From Pleurodeles waltl (taxonomy: Eukaryota; Chordata; Amphibia; Caudata; Salamandridae), in contig NC_090444.1 of NCBI RefSeq assembly GCF_031143425.1, forward strand, positions 1,312,927,324 through 1,312,991,323: a stretch of 64,000 nucleotides of DNA, written 5' to 3'. Below the pieces are notes generated by a model. That model saw only the letters and a program-made list of their open reading frames with translations. It ran no database searches and was not told where the DNA came from. Both the position numbers and the translations under genes were made by a program. This document shows, piece by piece, positions 32,792-46,800 of this stretch. Numbering within the stretch: the stretch's first letter is position 1; each line of letters starts with the position of its first letter.

Positions 32792-34740
32792 GGTATAACA
32801 TATTTATTTATTTATTTTTGGTTTTCGGTAGCCCTGAGCAAACCTAATATGGTGCTGCAATGCTTTACTAAAGGGTAAGTTATGAGTTACAGGATAGAGG
32901 TAAGAAGATCAATATTACGGGGTCAATTATAATGACTAGGGGTGGCTAGTAATGGGTCCAGTTACATGATCCCATAGTGGAAGCTATTGCGTGTGAAGAT
33001 ACATAAATGGCTTACAATGAAAGACAAAACATAATAACATGAGGATCTATCAGTCAAGCACTAAAGAGTGTAGACTTGCAGGCTAAAGTGCCTTTGTCAC
33101 TACAATGAGTTCCACTTTGACTGAAGTAGTGTTGAAACAGCAGGTTTTGTAAAATATTTTAAAAGTAATATGAAATGGTAGTGTCCTGATTTCCAGTGTG
33201 ATGGAGTTCCTGACCTACAAATATTCTCATGGAAGTGGCTAGTCTGGCCTCTGCTTGTAGATGGCCTTTGAAAAGGATTGTGTGTAATTTGGCAATTCCT
33301 GCTAGTGGTCTACCATTGAGGCCCTCGTCCCTGTGAGCACCACAGCACATCTTTCAACAGGTGCACCGGAAAAAAAACAGGATAGTGCTCAGTTTTACCA
33401 GTTATGTGTTGTCCCAGGACAGGTGTGTTTGGATCAGTCAGTCTGTCTTTCTCTGCACACGTGGCATCCTCCTGCACTTTAAAGAGGAACAGAAATCCCC
33501 TGCTGGCAGGTGCAGGTAGTGACTGCACCCACCTGCAAGGGGATGTTTAGAGGTTTCCATAGGCTCCATGTCCCTTACACAGGTCACACGTAGAAGGCAC
33601 ACTAATTGTGTGCCACCTTTTTTTGGCGCACAGTTACTGTGCCTCCTGACAGCAGCTTTGTCTCTGCATCCACAATAGGCCATGGACACAAAGGCAAACT
33701 GTATCCCCTATTAGCATGAGGTCATGCCCCCATGCTAATGAGGGAATGCCCCCTTAAGATAGCACCTGCACTTTATGTGTTCCAACGCTATCTCTATTAC
33801 AGAAGAGTGTGCTTTCTTCTATAATATCACAGTGCCCCAGGGGTACAGAAAGCAGGTGTACACGCCTTTTGCGGCCCCTGTAAACTGTATACTAAATAGC
33901 CTCAGCTCTTGGATCACCAGTTTAAAATCAACTGATTGGCACAAGGGGCACAGCATCAACTCCATCCCTTTGAGATCTAAAACCTTTCTTCCTGGATTGT
34001 GATGTGAGATTGCAGGTTCACACTGTTGCCCGGAATGAAGCCTGGCAATTTAGAGTTTCCATAGTTACGAGCTGGCAGTTTAGGCCTGAACAAGCTCTCT
34101 GCAGGAGGAAGACTGAATCAGAGTAAAGCAATTACCGGTGTACTATTTTAGTGAATAGTACTAAGCTCCAGGTGCTCATAGAGATGGACTCTTCTCAGCG
34201 GTGAAAGATGGTAACTTCTCTGTGCATTATTTGCTAAAATTCTGGAAAAGTGAATATTTGGGATTGGCTGTTACCCTTTTTAGTTTGTAAATTGCATTTT
34301 CACTCATCAATATATACAACATTCTCAAAAGAAATGACTGTTCCGACCTTGAACTAGGGGTTTTCTCTTGTTTGCCTAGGTGTTATCTGAAGTATTTGAC
34401 TTTGACTGTGTTCTCCAGATATTTATGTTGTGTCCTGAAAAACAAAACACATTGCTTCAGTGATAAGAAATGAGTTCCATTCACCATCGACCCAATGTAT
34501 GGAACTTGAAGGTGACTTAGATCTGGCACTAGGCCAATCTTGTGTTAATTCTAAATTGATAGTTCCATCACAGTGAGAAAGGGTTCCAGTTATCATAAAA
34601 CCGTCACAGCGCTCTGGAATTTATTTCAATACACACGGGAATAAGACCAGAAAACAAAGTTATCATATCAGTTTGTTTTCTTACCCTTCATGGCCTTGAT
34701 AGTTTCCGATGTAAGCGTTCATGTTATCATTAATGCATGG
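32792..34740. other. Intergenic stretch upstream of the serine protease gene
   Basis: No coding exon seen. It opens with a short TATTTATTTATTTATTT tract at 32801-32817. The part near 33430-33690 is of balanced composition and may be an old repeat. The last few hundred bases before the TATA box should include the proximal promoter, but I cannot identify specific factor sites with confidence. Confidence 0.45.
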
Positions 34741-34759
34741 GAACTGATAGACAGGGGCG

Positions 34760-34767
34760 TATAAATA
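34760..34767 (+). promoter_or_regulatory. TATA box of the serine protease gene
   Basis: TATAAATA lies 60 bp upstream of the ATG. That places transcription start near 34790 and leaves a short leader of about 30 bases (including CCAAAGGCAACCACAGCACAAAG), as is typical of pancreatic-type serine protease genes. Confidence 0.75.
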
Positions 34768-34819
34768 AAGACTCTCCACTGCGATCAGTGGAAAGCGCCA
34801 AAGGCAACCACAGCACAAA

Positions 34820-34862
34820 GATGAAGCTCTTTCTCCTGTTGGTAGTGGCGGTGTGGCATGCA
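34820..34862 (+). CDS. Serine protease exon 1 (signal peptide)
   Basis: ATG 34820 opens [14 protein letters not shown], a short Lys then hydrophobic signal peptide. The exon ends at GCAG followed by GTAAAC (phase 1). The ATG sits about 30 bases after the predicted cap site. Confidence 0.92.
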
Positions 34863-37800
34863 GGTAAACTACTAACGATAGCTTCTATGCACTAGGTATG
34901 AAAAGCTTGAGAAACGTATTATCAGTACAGCCATGCTATTTAATCGGGCCTTTTGCTTTGATTTCTAAGTGCGTGTGGCGCAGTCCTGCAGATTATTCTG
35001 GAAATTGGTTCTTCAGCTATTAAGGTACAACGTGAGTTCAATAAACATGATTTTGGCTCGTAAGCCGGTGAATGGATACACCAGCCTTGTATTTGCATGG
35101 CTTCCCATCTTTTGCAACGCTTTCCCGTTCTCCCACCTCCCTTCAGCCCTGGCCAGCTCCGTCTAGCGCTCCCTGGCACTTCTCCCCCCCCCCCCCCCCC
35201 CCTCCCAACTCCCGGAGCTACTTAAAGGCGACTGTAGAGCCAACTAGACATTAAGTAGAAGCTGCCTGGCCCTTACCTGAACTTCCCTGAATCCTGGTCC
35301 TTTGAACAGGCCCGGGCCTCGCGGACCCCGCTCCGATGCAATCCGAGGCACCCTGCCTCTTTCGCCGGCTGCTTCTTTCCACTGTTTCTCTCTATCTCAC
35401 CCTACTCTTTCTCGACTAGTTTGCTTCTGTTTTGCTGTTAAGCTTTTCTGCCTGCTATTTTGTGCTGACCTGGCTGTTTTGCCTCTGTCTCTATTGTGCT
35501 AAAGTTACTCCTTTTCCCCCCGTTTTTCGGAGCTAATCTCTTTGCCCCTGTTTTCAGTGCTCATTTCGCTCTTTTGCCACCGGTGGTCTGTGATCACTTT
35601 GTGATTTTGCCACTATTTTGTCACTTAGTGTTGTTCTTGTGTCACTGCTCCATTATACCCGTTTTGCTCTTTATCTACTTTTTTCTTTCTTTTGGCTCTG
35701 GATCCTTTGGTCATTCCTTCCCTGCTTTGTGTGCCTCTCTTTCCCATCTTTTGCTCTAGTGCTACTTACCTCTTCTTGCCTTTTACAGTGCTTTACTGCT
35801 TTCCGGTACCCAACTCCACTCACTTCCTCCTGGCTTTCCTCCCACTCAGATCTACTTAATGGTACCCACAGTAAATGAAATCATGAGGTGCTTCAACAGG
35901 TGTTTAGGCACTCACCCTCAATGGTTAGTAGAAGGGACAGGTCTTTACCCTTCTCACCAACGTCATCTGCATCAACAGAATCAATGTCTTGTCCTATGCC
36001 AATGACACCCAGCACATGTTCTTCCTCTCCAACAAAGCGCCGTACACCCACCCAATTTCACCACCTGTATAACCGAAGGTGTCAGGTGGATCAAAACCGA
36101 CTGCCTCAATCTAAATATTTACGAGACAGAAGTGATCATCAGGAAGAACACTTCACTGTGGGACTCCACCTGGTGGCCTGCAGAACTCAGACCTATGTCC
36201 CTACAAGACAACCCAGGCTAAGAACCTCAGATTGTTTACTGACAACTGACCATGACCGGCCAGATAAATGCGATCTCCACCTTGTGTTTCCTCAATACAG
36301 TAAAGATGCTAAAGAAGATCTTCAAATGTTTCCCCAGAAACACCTGCGCTCTCAAGCTATCATCAGCATCATACAAGAAAACAGACATGCCCTCTACACC
36401 AAAATCAAAACTCAACTGACCGGGCGACTCCAGACTATATGGAACTCAGGTGTCACTCTCATCTTCATCCTCCATCCCTGCACACATATCACCCCGTCAC
36501 CTCAAAGAATTCTACTGGGCCCCCATGCACAAAGAAGCTGTCTTCAAACTCCTCACATAGACATTCAAAGCCTTACACAATATAAGCCCTGCCTACCTCA
36601 ACAACAACATTAGCTTACACCAACCTAAAAGACAGCTCTGCTCAGACAGACTCCTACTCGTACACATCACACCCATACTCAAAACCAGGAGACGTGGTTG
36701 TGCTTTTTCCTACCTCAATCCTAAGGCCTGGAACAAGCTGCACCTGCACATCAGCGCTGCCTCCTCAGTTCTTGAATTCCGCAAGAAGCTCAAGATGTGA
36801 CTCTCCTCCCAGGCCAGGCAAGGCCAGGCCATGGCTTGGCCCAGACTGCACCAGGATACCTTACTGTGTGAATTGCGCACTCTATTAATACACATAACAT
36901 TACATAGCTTACAAGGGGGACAATCCCATTAACAAACAATAGATTTTAGATCTAAGAACAGGAATCAGTGAATTGCTCTCTTACGTGCTGAGACGTTGTC
37001 CTCAAGGTTCTGGAGTGATATGCAGATAGTATATGCTGTCTCATACCTGTCTCCTTTTGTGCTTAGCATGAGCTGTGTGCACTATGGCTAGGCAAGCCCT
37101 GGGGGGCTCTTTCACACCACAGATTCCTCTGCTTCCCCGATCCTTCTTTCCATCACTGGAAATGTGCAGCCAGATTACTATTTTTTCTAAGCAAAATTCG
37201 CAACAAAAAGAAGTAACATTATGGTGACTCCTGAAACCAGTTTTTCTCAAATATGCCATCTTGTGTGTTGTCTTTATTCACTCCATATGATAGTCCTATG
37301 TACCCACAAAAGATTTTGAAGTTATCTATGAATCTATGAAGTCAGAATTAAATAGCCCCAAGTACAGATAACTGTTCACAAAAGTTAGTTGTTAGGGGCA
37401 ACCTATTATCAACCTATTATCAATGCATTGCCTCGGATAGGTAACCAGGCCATTGGGCACTACTGTATGTACAATCTATCTGATTCCATAACTGTGAGAG
37501 CATCTGACCTACACCTCCTCAGATTTCTCCTGATTCCTCTCTTACAGGTGCCTACCCGACAAAGGTTGAAGATATCAATGATATTGTCAACGGCTACAAC
37601 TGTGCCCGGACTAGTGCCCCTTGGCAGGTCTACTTCACATGCAATGGAGGTCGCTGGTGTGGAGGTTCTCTGATCAATCAGTACTGGATCGTATCAGCTG
37701 CACACTGTTATCAGCCGTGAGTGCTTTTTTCTTCCATACAATATGTCAGTTGTTGAAAGTCGGGAACATGATCCGAACAAGGAATGATGCCATTACCTGT

Positions 37801-40800
37801 GGTCTCTACCAAACAGTTCCTGTGAGAAGCACACTAAGGGGCTTATTTATAGTCTGTTTGCACCGAATTAGCGTCATTTTTTTTTTTACTCTAATTCGGT
37901 GCAAAACTAACTCTATATTTATACTTTGGCACTAGACCCGTCTAGCGCCAAATTTATGGAGTTAAAGTCATTTTTTGGATGTGGAAACCTACCTTGCCTT
38001 ACTGAGATACAGGGTAGGTGTTCCTGTGCAAAAAATGACTCAATGGCCTTAACGCCATATTTATACTCCTGGGCAAAAATGGTGCACAGGAGGGAGGAGG
38101 GGTCAAAAAATGGAGCAAAGCTTGCTTTGCCCCATTTTTTTATGCCTGGGTTAGGGCATGTGTTAGGGGACCTGTGGTCCAATTTCCATGCTGGAACACC
38201 ATGGAATAAGTCCACAGGTGCCCTCCCCAGACCCCACGTACACCCCAACCCACACCAGACAGACAGCCGAGGACAGGGAACCTCATCCCAGGTAAGTACA
38301 TGTAAGTACAGGTAAGTATTTTTTTTAAAGTGCCATAGGGGGCCGTGAAATGGGCCCCCATACATGGCACAGGGTGCAATGGCCATGCCCAGGGGACCCT
38401 AGTCCCCTGTGCTGGCCATTGGGGTGGTGGGCATGCCTCCTGTCTTTTCTAAGACAGGAGTCATGTAGTATGGATGGTTTTCCATCAGAAAATGACTCTA
38501 GGCAGGTTGGAGTCATTGTTTTTTTTACTCTAACCCAGTGGTTCCCAATCTGTGTGCCACGGCTCCGTGGTGCGCCGTCTAAACTAGCCAGGGGCACCAC
38601 ACACAGTCTGGGAGCCACTGCATTAGTCCAAATATAGTGAGGAGCCAGCTGCAAAGTTCAAATAATAATTACTTAGGCAGGGTTTTCATCCTGTTTGTTG
38701 GTTATTGCTTAACAAGTTCTGCCATCAAGCCACATTCTTCACAGTGAAAGATCTTCGAAAAGTATTTACCTTGATGAATGAAATGCCTTTTTTTCTAGGG
38801 CCCCAGTTACCTTTTGATGTTTATGTTTTGTTCTGCACAGCAGCAGTTCACATTAACGCTATACTAGCTCAGTAAACAAGATATGTCTCAAACTGATAAG
38901 AAAATAAAGTATTGTTTTTATTTATTTTGCTACTCAGCACAATGGCCTCACTTTCTAGCTGTACCAACTGTACCAAAGAAGGTCACAAACACACGTCTCT
39001 CTAGATTTCCCAGCCCTGCATGGAAGGCGTAAGAGGGATGGCTAAGGGGCGCGGGGTCCGACAAGCGAGTGATCTCCTCTCTAGGAGGAATGCCACATCG
39101 AAATCTTCATGGTGCATGGTAGCAGAGAGGCTTCTCCTTAACCTACTCACTCATCCAAAGGGTCACCGTGTGGATTACTGTAGTGTTTCACACTGACTCT
39201 CTATTTACTGAGTGAAATAGAAAACAGTTGCAACAAAGCACACGCATTACAGTGAAATTGCTCAATGCAAAGTAATGTCATTTAGAGGCAGTAGCAGTTA
39301 TACTCTGCAGTTATATTTGTGAATTTCTTAAAATAATTCTTTGTACTCTATAAGACAGCTGCAGGTGTGATCAGTCTTCACTGAAAACATCTCCATTTAC
39401 TGCTGGATGGAAAGGAAAATGTGTTCGGTGACAGCCAATGGAAATTCTTTAAAGTTCATCATTCTGTCGGTCTACCTAACACTGATCTCTGAAGCCATCA
39501 GTAGTGATGGCATGCTATAAGAACATTAAAACAAATTCCGACATACCCTCCTACTTGAATGCAAAAGGATGGCACAATGTCATTGTAAGTATACTCCTTT
39601 TAAAGGGCAGGTGAATGTCTTTTAAACCTTCAATGCAATATTAAAATAGCCAGAGAAAGCCTTTTTAACTAGTGATGGTTTCCTTTAGCATCATATACAC
39701 TTCACACAAGTACTATTGGCCATAATCTTAATGGACAGTGTTATGTTATGCAACAGTGGTGGCAAAACAGAAAATAAAATAGTGGCAGAAAGTGGCTTAA
39801 AAAAGCTTCAAAGTGCAAGAAAAGACTGGCTTTTCCAATCAATTATTTTTTCATTATTCTCTACAGAAACACAACACAACAGAATATGTTGTGATACAAC
39901 AGTAGTAACAGTGGGTGGGGTGGCAGTTATTTAAAATGGGGAGGCCTCCTGCAAATTGCATACTCTGCGGTGCACCAAAAGCATTTTTTTAAAACAAAAA
40001 ATAGTTTTAAAAAATGTCATATGGTATGTAGACTCCAGTGCTGAAGATTATTGTTTCTGACTCAGCCAATAAAAGCTTTCTATTAAACAACTGTTACATT
40101 TTTATTTGGTTATATCTATAATTACAATACCTTCATCAGCTTCATCCCAATTATTTTAAGCGAGAAAAATGTAAGTACTACCTAGGTCAGGCTTACATCC
40201 CCCACCAGCCAAAAAAAAGTAACATAATGGGGAGCCACAGTCAACAGCTAGTAGGGCAAGGGAGTTGCGGCTTGAAATTTTTGGGAACCACTGCTCTAAC
40301 CTGCCTAATGTCATTTTTTGGTGCAAAACCCCCTTCTTCCATACCCCCAAACCCACCTGACTAACATCATTTTTTTTTTATACTAACCTACCCTTTGCAC
40401 CGGCTTGCACCATTCCATAAATAGGGTCCCCGGCTGTTGCACAGAAATGGTGCAAGCTGGTGCTGAACGTTTTGGTGCAAAACTACATTAGTGCAGTTTT
40501 GCACCAAAAAGTATAAATCAGGGCCTAATTGTTCACACTTTGGGGCCGATTTAAGAAAAGTGGTGCTGCATCAAGTACAGCACTACTTTCCTTGCACCCC
40601 TTACAGCCGCCCTACCGCCACCATGTGTGCGCTGTATTTAAAATACGGCGTACTATGGTGCAGGGTAGGGGGCAATAACGTAAAAATGTTTGATGCTATT
40701 GATGTACTCTGGGAGCAGCGCCAAAATGTTGGTGCTACTCCTGCAGATTACATAGGGACCCATTGTATTCAAGGCATGCCCCCTTCTAATACCTGCTGCT

Positions 40801-43800
40801 AGCAGGCATTAAAAGTGCCAAAAAAATGGCACAGGGAAATCTAGGGCCATTTTTTCGCCCCCCCCCCCCCAATGGGGGAACACCCCTTTGCATACATTAT
40901 GCCTGGTGCAGGCATAATGTGGTGCAAGCGTTTCCAAAGTGGTGCAATGCATGCATTGTGCCACTTTGTAATTATGGTGCGTGTGAAAAGCCACTTTAGC
41001 ACCCAAAAAATGAAGACATAGTGGTGCTAAGGTGGCGCTAAGGTGGCGCTACGGCCTCTTAAATCAAGCCCTCATGTACTGTGCCGTTAGTGTACTTCCC
41101 AAGAACCTTCCCCCCATTTTCTTGTCTGTAACACAGCACTGGTGCCGGGACAAAGATGTTTACTCACTCAGATGAGGGAGTATTTCTTCAGATGTTCATT
41201 CTTAGAATTACCGCGCCCTCGATTGGTAATACAAAATGAGCACAGACCTGTGGCGTAACAAAACTTGAGTGCCCCCCTTGCAAAGTACCTAGAATGGGCT
41301 CTATCCCACCAGTTCCAGGCTCAGTATTCTGTGCTGAGGGGGCCCCCTGGAGCCCAGGGGGGCTGCAGCGGTCTGCATTACTCCACCGGCACAGACTCTG
41401 GTCCACCCCTTCTGAAATGCAGAAAAGCGCACAGGCTGCAAAAAATGGGCCTGTTGCATCATTGTGGTATTTCTGTTATACCTCCCCTTGTAGGCAGTTT
41501 TAAAAACTTGCTATGGTAACTACACTTCTAAACGTATTACTAAACAAGCATTGACAATGCCAATAGGTCTGGCTTCTGAATGCACTGTCAATCCAGACCT
41601 AAAACTCGATTTAGATTAATGACTTCCTACTCCCATCTGTGCTCCTGCCAGAGAAAAAACACATACATTTTCTAGTTATCTAAGACATTTTAATAACATT
41701 ACAATGCAATGTGCATGTGTCTGAAAGTTCAACCTCCGGTAGCTATATATATATATATATAAAAAAATGTGTGGAGGGCAAACACTTTTTTTATGGAAGC
41801 ACACAACTTCTGCCCAATCAAAACATGTACCCCTGGCTTGCAACATTTGGTCGAAGAGAAAGCCTTTCTCTAGTGATTCTCACATAATTGTCTGGCGACA
41901 GGTGCATTGTCAAGTCAGCCCATAAAAAGTAGCTGTATGCGGTGCATATATTGGGAGAAAGTGCCACAGCCCTTCATTTTGTTGGTTAACGGAAACCATT
42001 TTTGCCTCATGGTAAAATTTTATTCTTTGGGAGAAAAATAGGAGGGTATAAATAAATGTGTTTTACTGGACTACAATGTAGCTTTCGTAGATTTCAAAAA
42101 TTTAATAACACCATGCATCCGGTATCAGTTCATGTGGATTTTGTTTTATCTACAACCTATGACTGTCACTCTATCTGGCTTTAAATCAGGAGAACAGACC
42201 ACAGCCCGGGGTGGCTCCTCTGTTAAGGCGGAGGAGCGTTGCCTCACTGGATTGTTAAAAAAGGAAAAAGAAAATGATAATAACACTATGTTATAATCAT
42301 TTTATTTATCCTAGGAGGGTGAGGTGGGCGGGGCTGGGCTGGAGAGGGTCGGAGGAGGGATGGAGGAGTGGTATGTGCACCATAAATTGTGCATGTCTGT
42401 TTGGCCGGCCATGTTGGGCCACCCAAACAGACATGCACACTTTGCAAGTTCTCTATCTGGCTGTATTGCACAGCCGAGTGGAGAACATGCACATGCTCCT
42501 ACTCCCAGTCAGAGTGGCGAAACAGACCGCTCAGAGCAACCACATCGCAGCTGTCATGCTGGTGATAGCAGCGTCATGATTGGCTGGGAGCCTGTGTGCA
42601 ACCTGGGTGAGGACGAAACAAGAAGGAATGTGTTTTTTATAGTTTTTAGGGTTTTCTTTTAACACCCCTGCCCCACACCATCACACCACCCCAGTTCAGT
42701 GGCAGCCACTACTGCCAAAATCATGAGATGCATTTGAGGCATGTGCAGCACCCAGCATTGGTATTTCCCTACTCACTTACTGAGCAGCACCAGTGCTTAA
42801 TTTGTAAATAAACATATGTTGATGCCCAAAGCTCTCTTCTAAAACAAGCGGCTCCTGCAATTAAATATGGGAGCATGGAATACTGATGCAACATAATCCT
42901 GAAGCCATCTCAGCCTCTTTAATCAAACTACAGCCACTTCCTGTCCTTTCAGCTCACTCTTGCATCATTCTGCTTTCTCCCTTTGTGAAGCTTTCTTGTT
43001 TTTCTCTTCCTCCGTTTTTACCTTATGTGTCTTTTCCTCGCAGTAAATGCTTGAGGCAGAAAAATAAGTTCCGGCCCTCAGAAATAAGTGCCGGTGCTTC
43101 ACACCGGAAACAACAAGCACAAATTAGGCACTGAAAAGGAAACGGACAAATTGAAAGCTTCTTCTTCTGAGCAATAACATTGTTCAGTTGGTGGAGACAA
43201 GCAGTGCTTAATTTGCTCAAAAGTAAGTGCCAGGGACGTTCTAAGGAGGCCGCTGCAGCTTGCACAAACCTTTGTCCCATCAACGCTGCCAGCGTCAGTA
43301 CAAACGTAACTACCAACCATTACATAACACCGCACCACAAATCTGACAATTCAGGCTACTCAAAGCAAAGAAATAGCTGGTGTGGGCGACAGATATTATT
43401 TATTTTAACGTATATGGACTTATTAAACGCTGTTGTTGAGCTCATGGGCGTCATTTAGGGGTGGCTGTGGCTTGCCTTTTCCGACCCTTGGAACTGTCTT
43501 TGCGACCCCTGGCCTTAGAGGTGGGAATTTCAGTGCCAGAAACACAGTAGCAGCCCGTCCTTGTTGACGTGGGTTGGGGTTCCACTGTTTTCTCTAATCG
43601 TTTTTAATTACAATAATAGTGCATGTTTCATTATTCATTGTTAGTGTATTAAAAATGGAGAACAAGTAGCTAAAATATTGCCTTCCCTGGCAGCAGAGGG
43701 AGTAAAAAAAGTGCTTGTAAACGTATGTTGTGTGCATGCTTGCTGGTGAGTGTGCGTTTATGTGAGAGAGAGTACATGTGTACATGTAAATGTGAATATG

Positions 43801-46800
43801 TGTAAGAATGCTGTCTGTATGTGTGAAATTGAAGGTTAAAGGTCGTGTGATGTAACTTCCGCTACCCCTAGCATATTGGTAAATTGACGTTGATGGTGGA
43901 TCTAATGTCAAAATTAGACAGATTGCCATCTACTGGCATTAGAATTAAGTGTAAATTCGAGCACCGAAATCCACGGTTCAAATTAGACAATGGACACGAT
44001 GACCTGTTGTATTTTGCACTGGTCAGTGGTCCCATTTCATACTTGGACATCAGTGCGACACGTTTCACTCACAGAAAGCATCTACTACAACAAAGAAAGC
44101 CTCACTTTAAAAACAGGTAAAATATCAGTTCAAGGGGACCCAAAGGCTACTTGAGTCGTGGGCATGAAATCACGATACAATGTAGGTGATTCCCCTTTGA
44201 AAAAACTAACATGTTTTGCCCTATATAGTGTTAGTTTCATTACAATTGCTCGGTGTGTTGTTCTGCCATGATCACATACACTTCTTCATTCAGCAAGTCT
44301 CTCTGCTGGACGTGAAATGCTTATCTCGCCTCCAAGAAGTATAACGAATTGCCTTCTATGAATCCAATCATCATTTGATTACAGGTAGGTGCGATGCATG
44401 TTCTGGGATGTAATACAGAGTTTATGTAAGACACCTTGGTAGAATTGAGAGCTCTTAACCTTATTCTGTTGGTCATATGTTCGTCTGTAGACATGTAAAC
44501 TTGCTCGCGGGCTGCATTTCCCCCTCTCTTGCTCCAATATATACAAGCACACACACTCGTACCCTCACAGCCAGGCCTTCTCTATTCATAGGCCACGTGG
44601 CTTTGGGGCTCCACTCATGAACCCACCGAAGGAGGATGCGGCTACATTGATGCTTTAAATATGGTCGGGAAGTAAAATATTATTCCCGTCTAGGTCGCAA
44701 CTATGTCCGCACACAGCCCCGCTCACGACCATCTGCACAGGTCTGCCACCTATCGCGTGCACCAATGCACTGCAAGTATGTACATATCTTCACCTACATT
44801 ATTCAGCCAAAAATATTAGTTATTTTTGACCTTCCATTTTCTTTCAGCTAAAGCACACCCGAAGACCCCAAGCTTGCTGACATTTTTCAATTTTGTTCCA
44901 TAGAAGATAATGCTCCAAGGAAGCACTTGAGCTTCCTGCTAGCAAGCTGATCCAACCCCCATGATTAGTTCAGTTCAGAAGTTTGAGAGTAGCAAGCTGT
45001 GGGCACTGACTGTCTTTTGCTCTGTTCTTTCCCGGAGTGCCTCATTTCTACTGTGGCAATCTGCCTCTGTCTGTTTACCTGTGCACCCTTCTGTTTTTTT
45101 TATTTTTTACTTTGCGTCTTTTTAAAAAATTTAAATCACATCAATTAATTTTTAAACAATGAAGCATACAAAACAGGCCAGCACAACTGAGGGCAGATCA
45201 GAAGAGTCCATATCAGAGAAGGGGGCAGAGAAAAGGCAAGACAATAGGTGAAGAAGTAAAGAAAGAATTCCATGCAGGTGTTGGAACAGTCTAGGAAGGC
45301 CACTGGGCAGCGTTAACTATCTAACAGAGGGACAGAAAGTCAAGGTGTGCATGAAGAGACAGGATTATCAGAAGACACGAATAGGGTTAATGCATAGCAT
45401 AACTGCTGAAGAGAAGCTTCTATTGCTTATGAAAGGTACAGGATATATATCTGGAAATAGAGCTACTGAGAGTGACAAGATTTATTTTTCATCATCTGGG
45501 GCACTTCTGAAACTCTTCTTCATTACAGTGGTTTTCTTCTCTTTTTGTGGTTGCTATGGACGTGTTGTTTAAGAAGCGTACTAGTACAGTCTCTATATCT
45601 CAAGGGTCCATGTTACTAGTCGTTATCTGCAAGTTCACTTACAATCTGTTGATTTTTCATTCTGAGTTCAACCACTGATAGAGTGATGGGCGTACAGACT
45701 CCCAGCATGCTGTGACATCCAGTAGTGTGACCATTGTCAATAATCCGAGCAGTGTTGTTTTTCTTTAGTCATTGGTGTCAGCCAAGGGGGTTAAAATACA
45801 ATTTTACCTACAAGAGTTTGTGGCAAGATTATGTCTAAACAGGATTCAATGTAACTGAATCCCATCAAGTGATATTCTAGACGTCTGGAAAGTCCATATT
45901 TGCAAGTGCTTCTGGAAATTGTATTTTTTGGCTTGACATTTTAGATTGCTTCCTCCTCCACAGGAAGGAATTTAAGAGACTGTTGACTGCCTTATGGAAT
46001 GTTGGTGAGAAAGAGTGGAAACATGAACATGATATAATATTATCGGCCGTGCTTAGTCGTCCGATCCAGAAGGGATTAAGATGGCTACAGGATGTCCTTC
46101 CATCCTTGACCTTGAGTAGTCATTCCTTTTGATCAGGGATCAGCAGGAATCTGCATGCTTGGAGAAGAGTTCCTAAGTATGGTATATATTTGTGTGATTC
46201 CAACGGATTTCACTATCTAGGAAGTGGTGTCTTTAACATAGTTTTTTGGAGGAAGTGTATCTGTTTTGTCCTGATTGAATTTTTATCCAGAAATGGAAGC
46301 CATTGAAGTCGAGTTCTCAGGAGAGTTTTGGGACTGAGAGCTGGGGTTGTCAATGAGTAAGAGAATGGCATCTGCATCGACCGCAAGTTTATATTTATGA
46401 GCTTAGAATTTCACTTTTACAGTTGTTTGGTTAGTGTTTTCGTTTTTTTGAACAACTTTATTTTTCATTTATTAAATCCGGTCCAAGCCACTTAAAGTTA
46501 AAGCAAAATAGAATATTCTTATGGATATCACATAGGTTAAGCAAGAGAAACAAAATAACATCCTTCTGTAAGCAGGTCAATTATTAAACAGAGCTTAACA
46601 ACTGATAGTGTTGGTTATTGTGCTCCTCTTTAAGAGTGGTTTAAGTACTCCTTTCGAAGGAGCTTGGTATTGGTAAGCACTGATGCTTTGGGACTGTCTT
46701 GCAGATGTTTAATGTAGTATTTTGTTTACCTTCCTCTGCCTGTGACTGATATTGTCTAGGATCTCTTATCTTCATCCATGTTTTTTCCCTGCTAGGGCCA

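Noticed and set aside
35496..35878. Hydrophobic frames in intron 1 that look like membrane proteins
   Set aside because: They come from a C/T-rich LINE leader, where any reading gives Leu/Phe/Ser/Pro. Composition effect.
35888..36613. 241-codon plus-strand frame in intron 1
   Set aside because: It lies across an L2-like LINE whose RT-related text is in other frames. The product itself is not RT-like.
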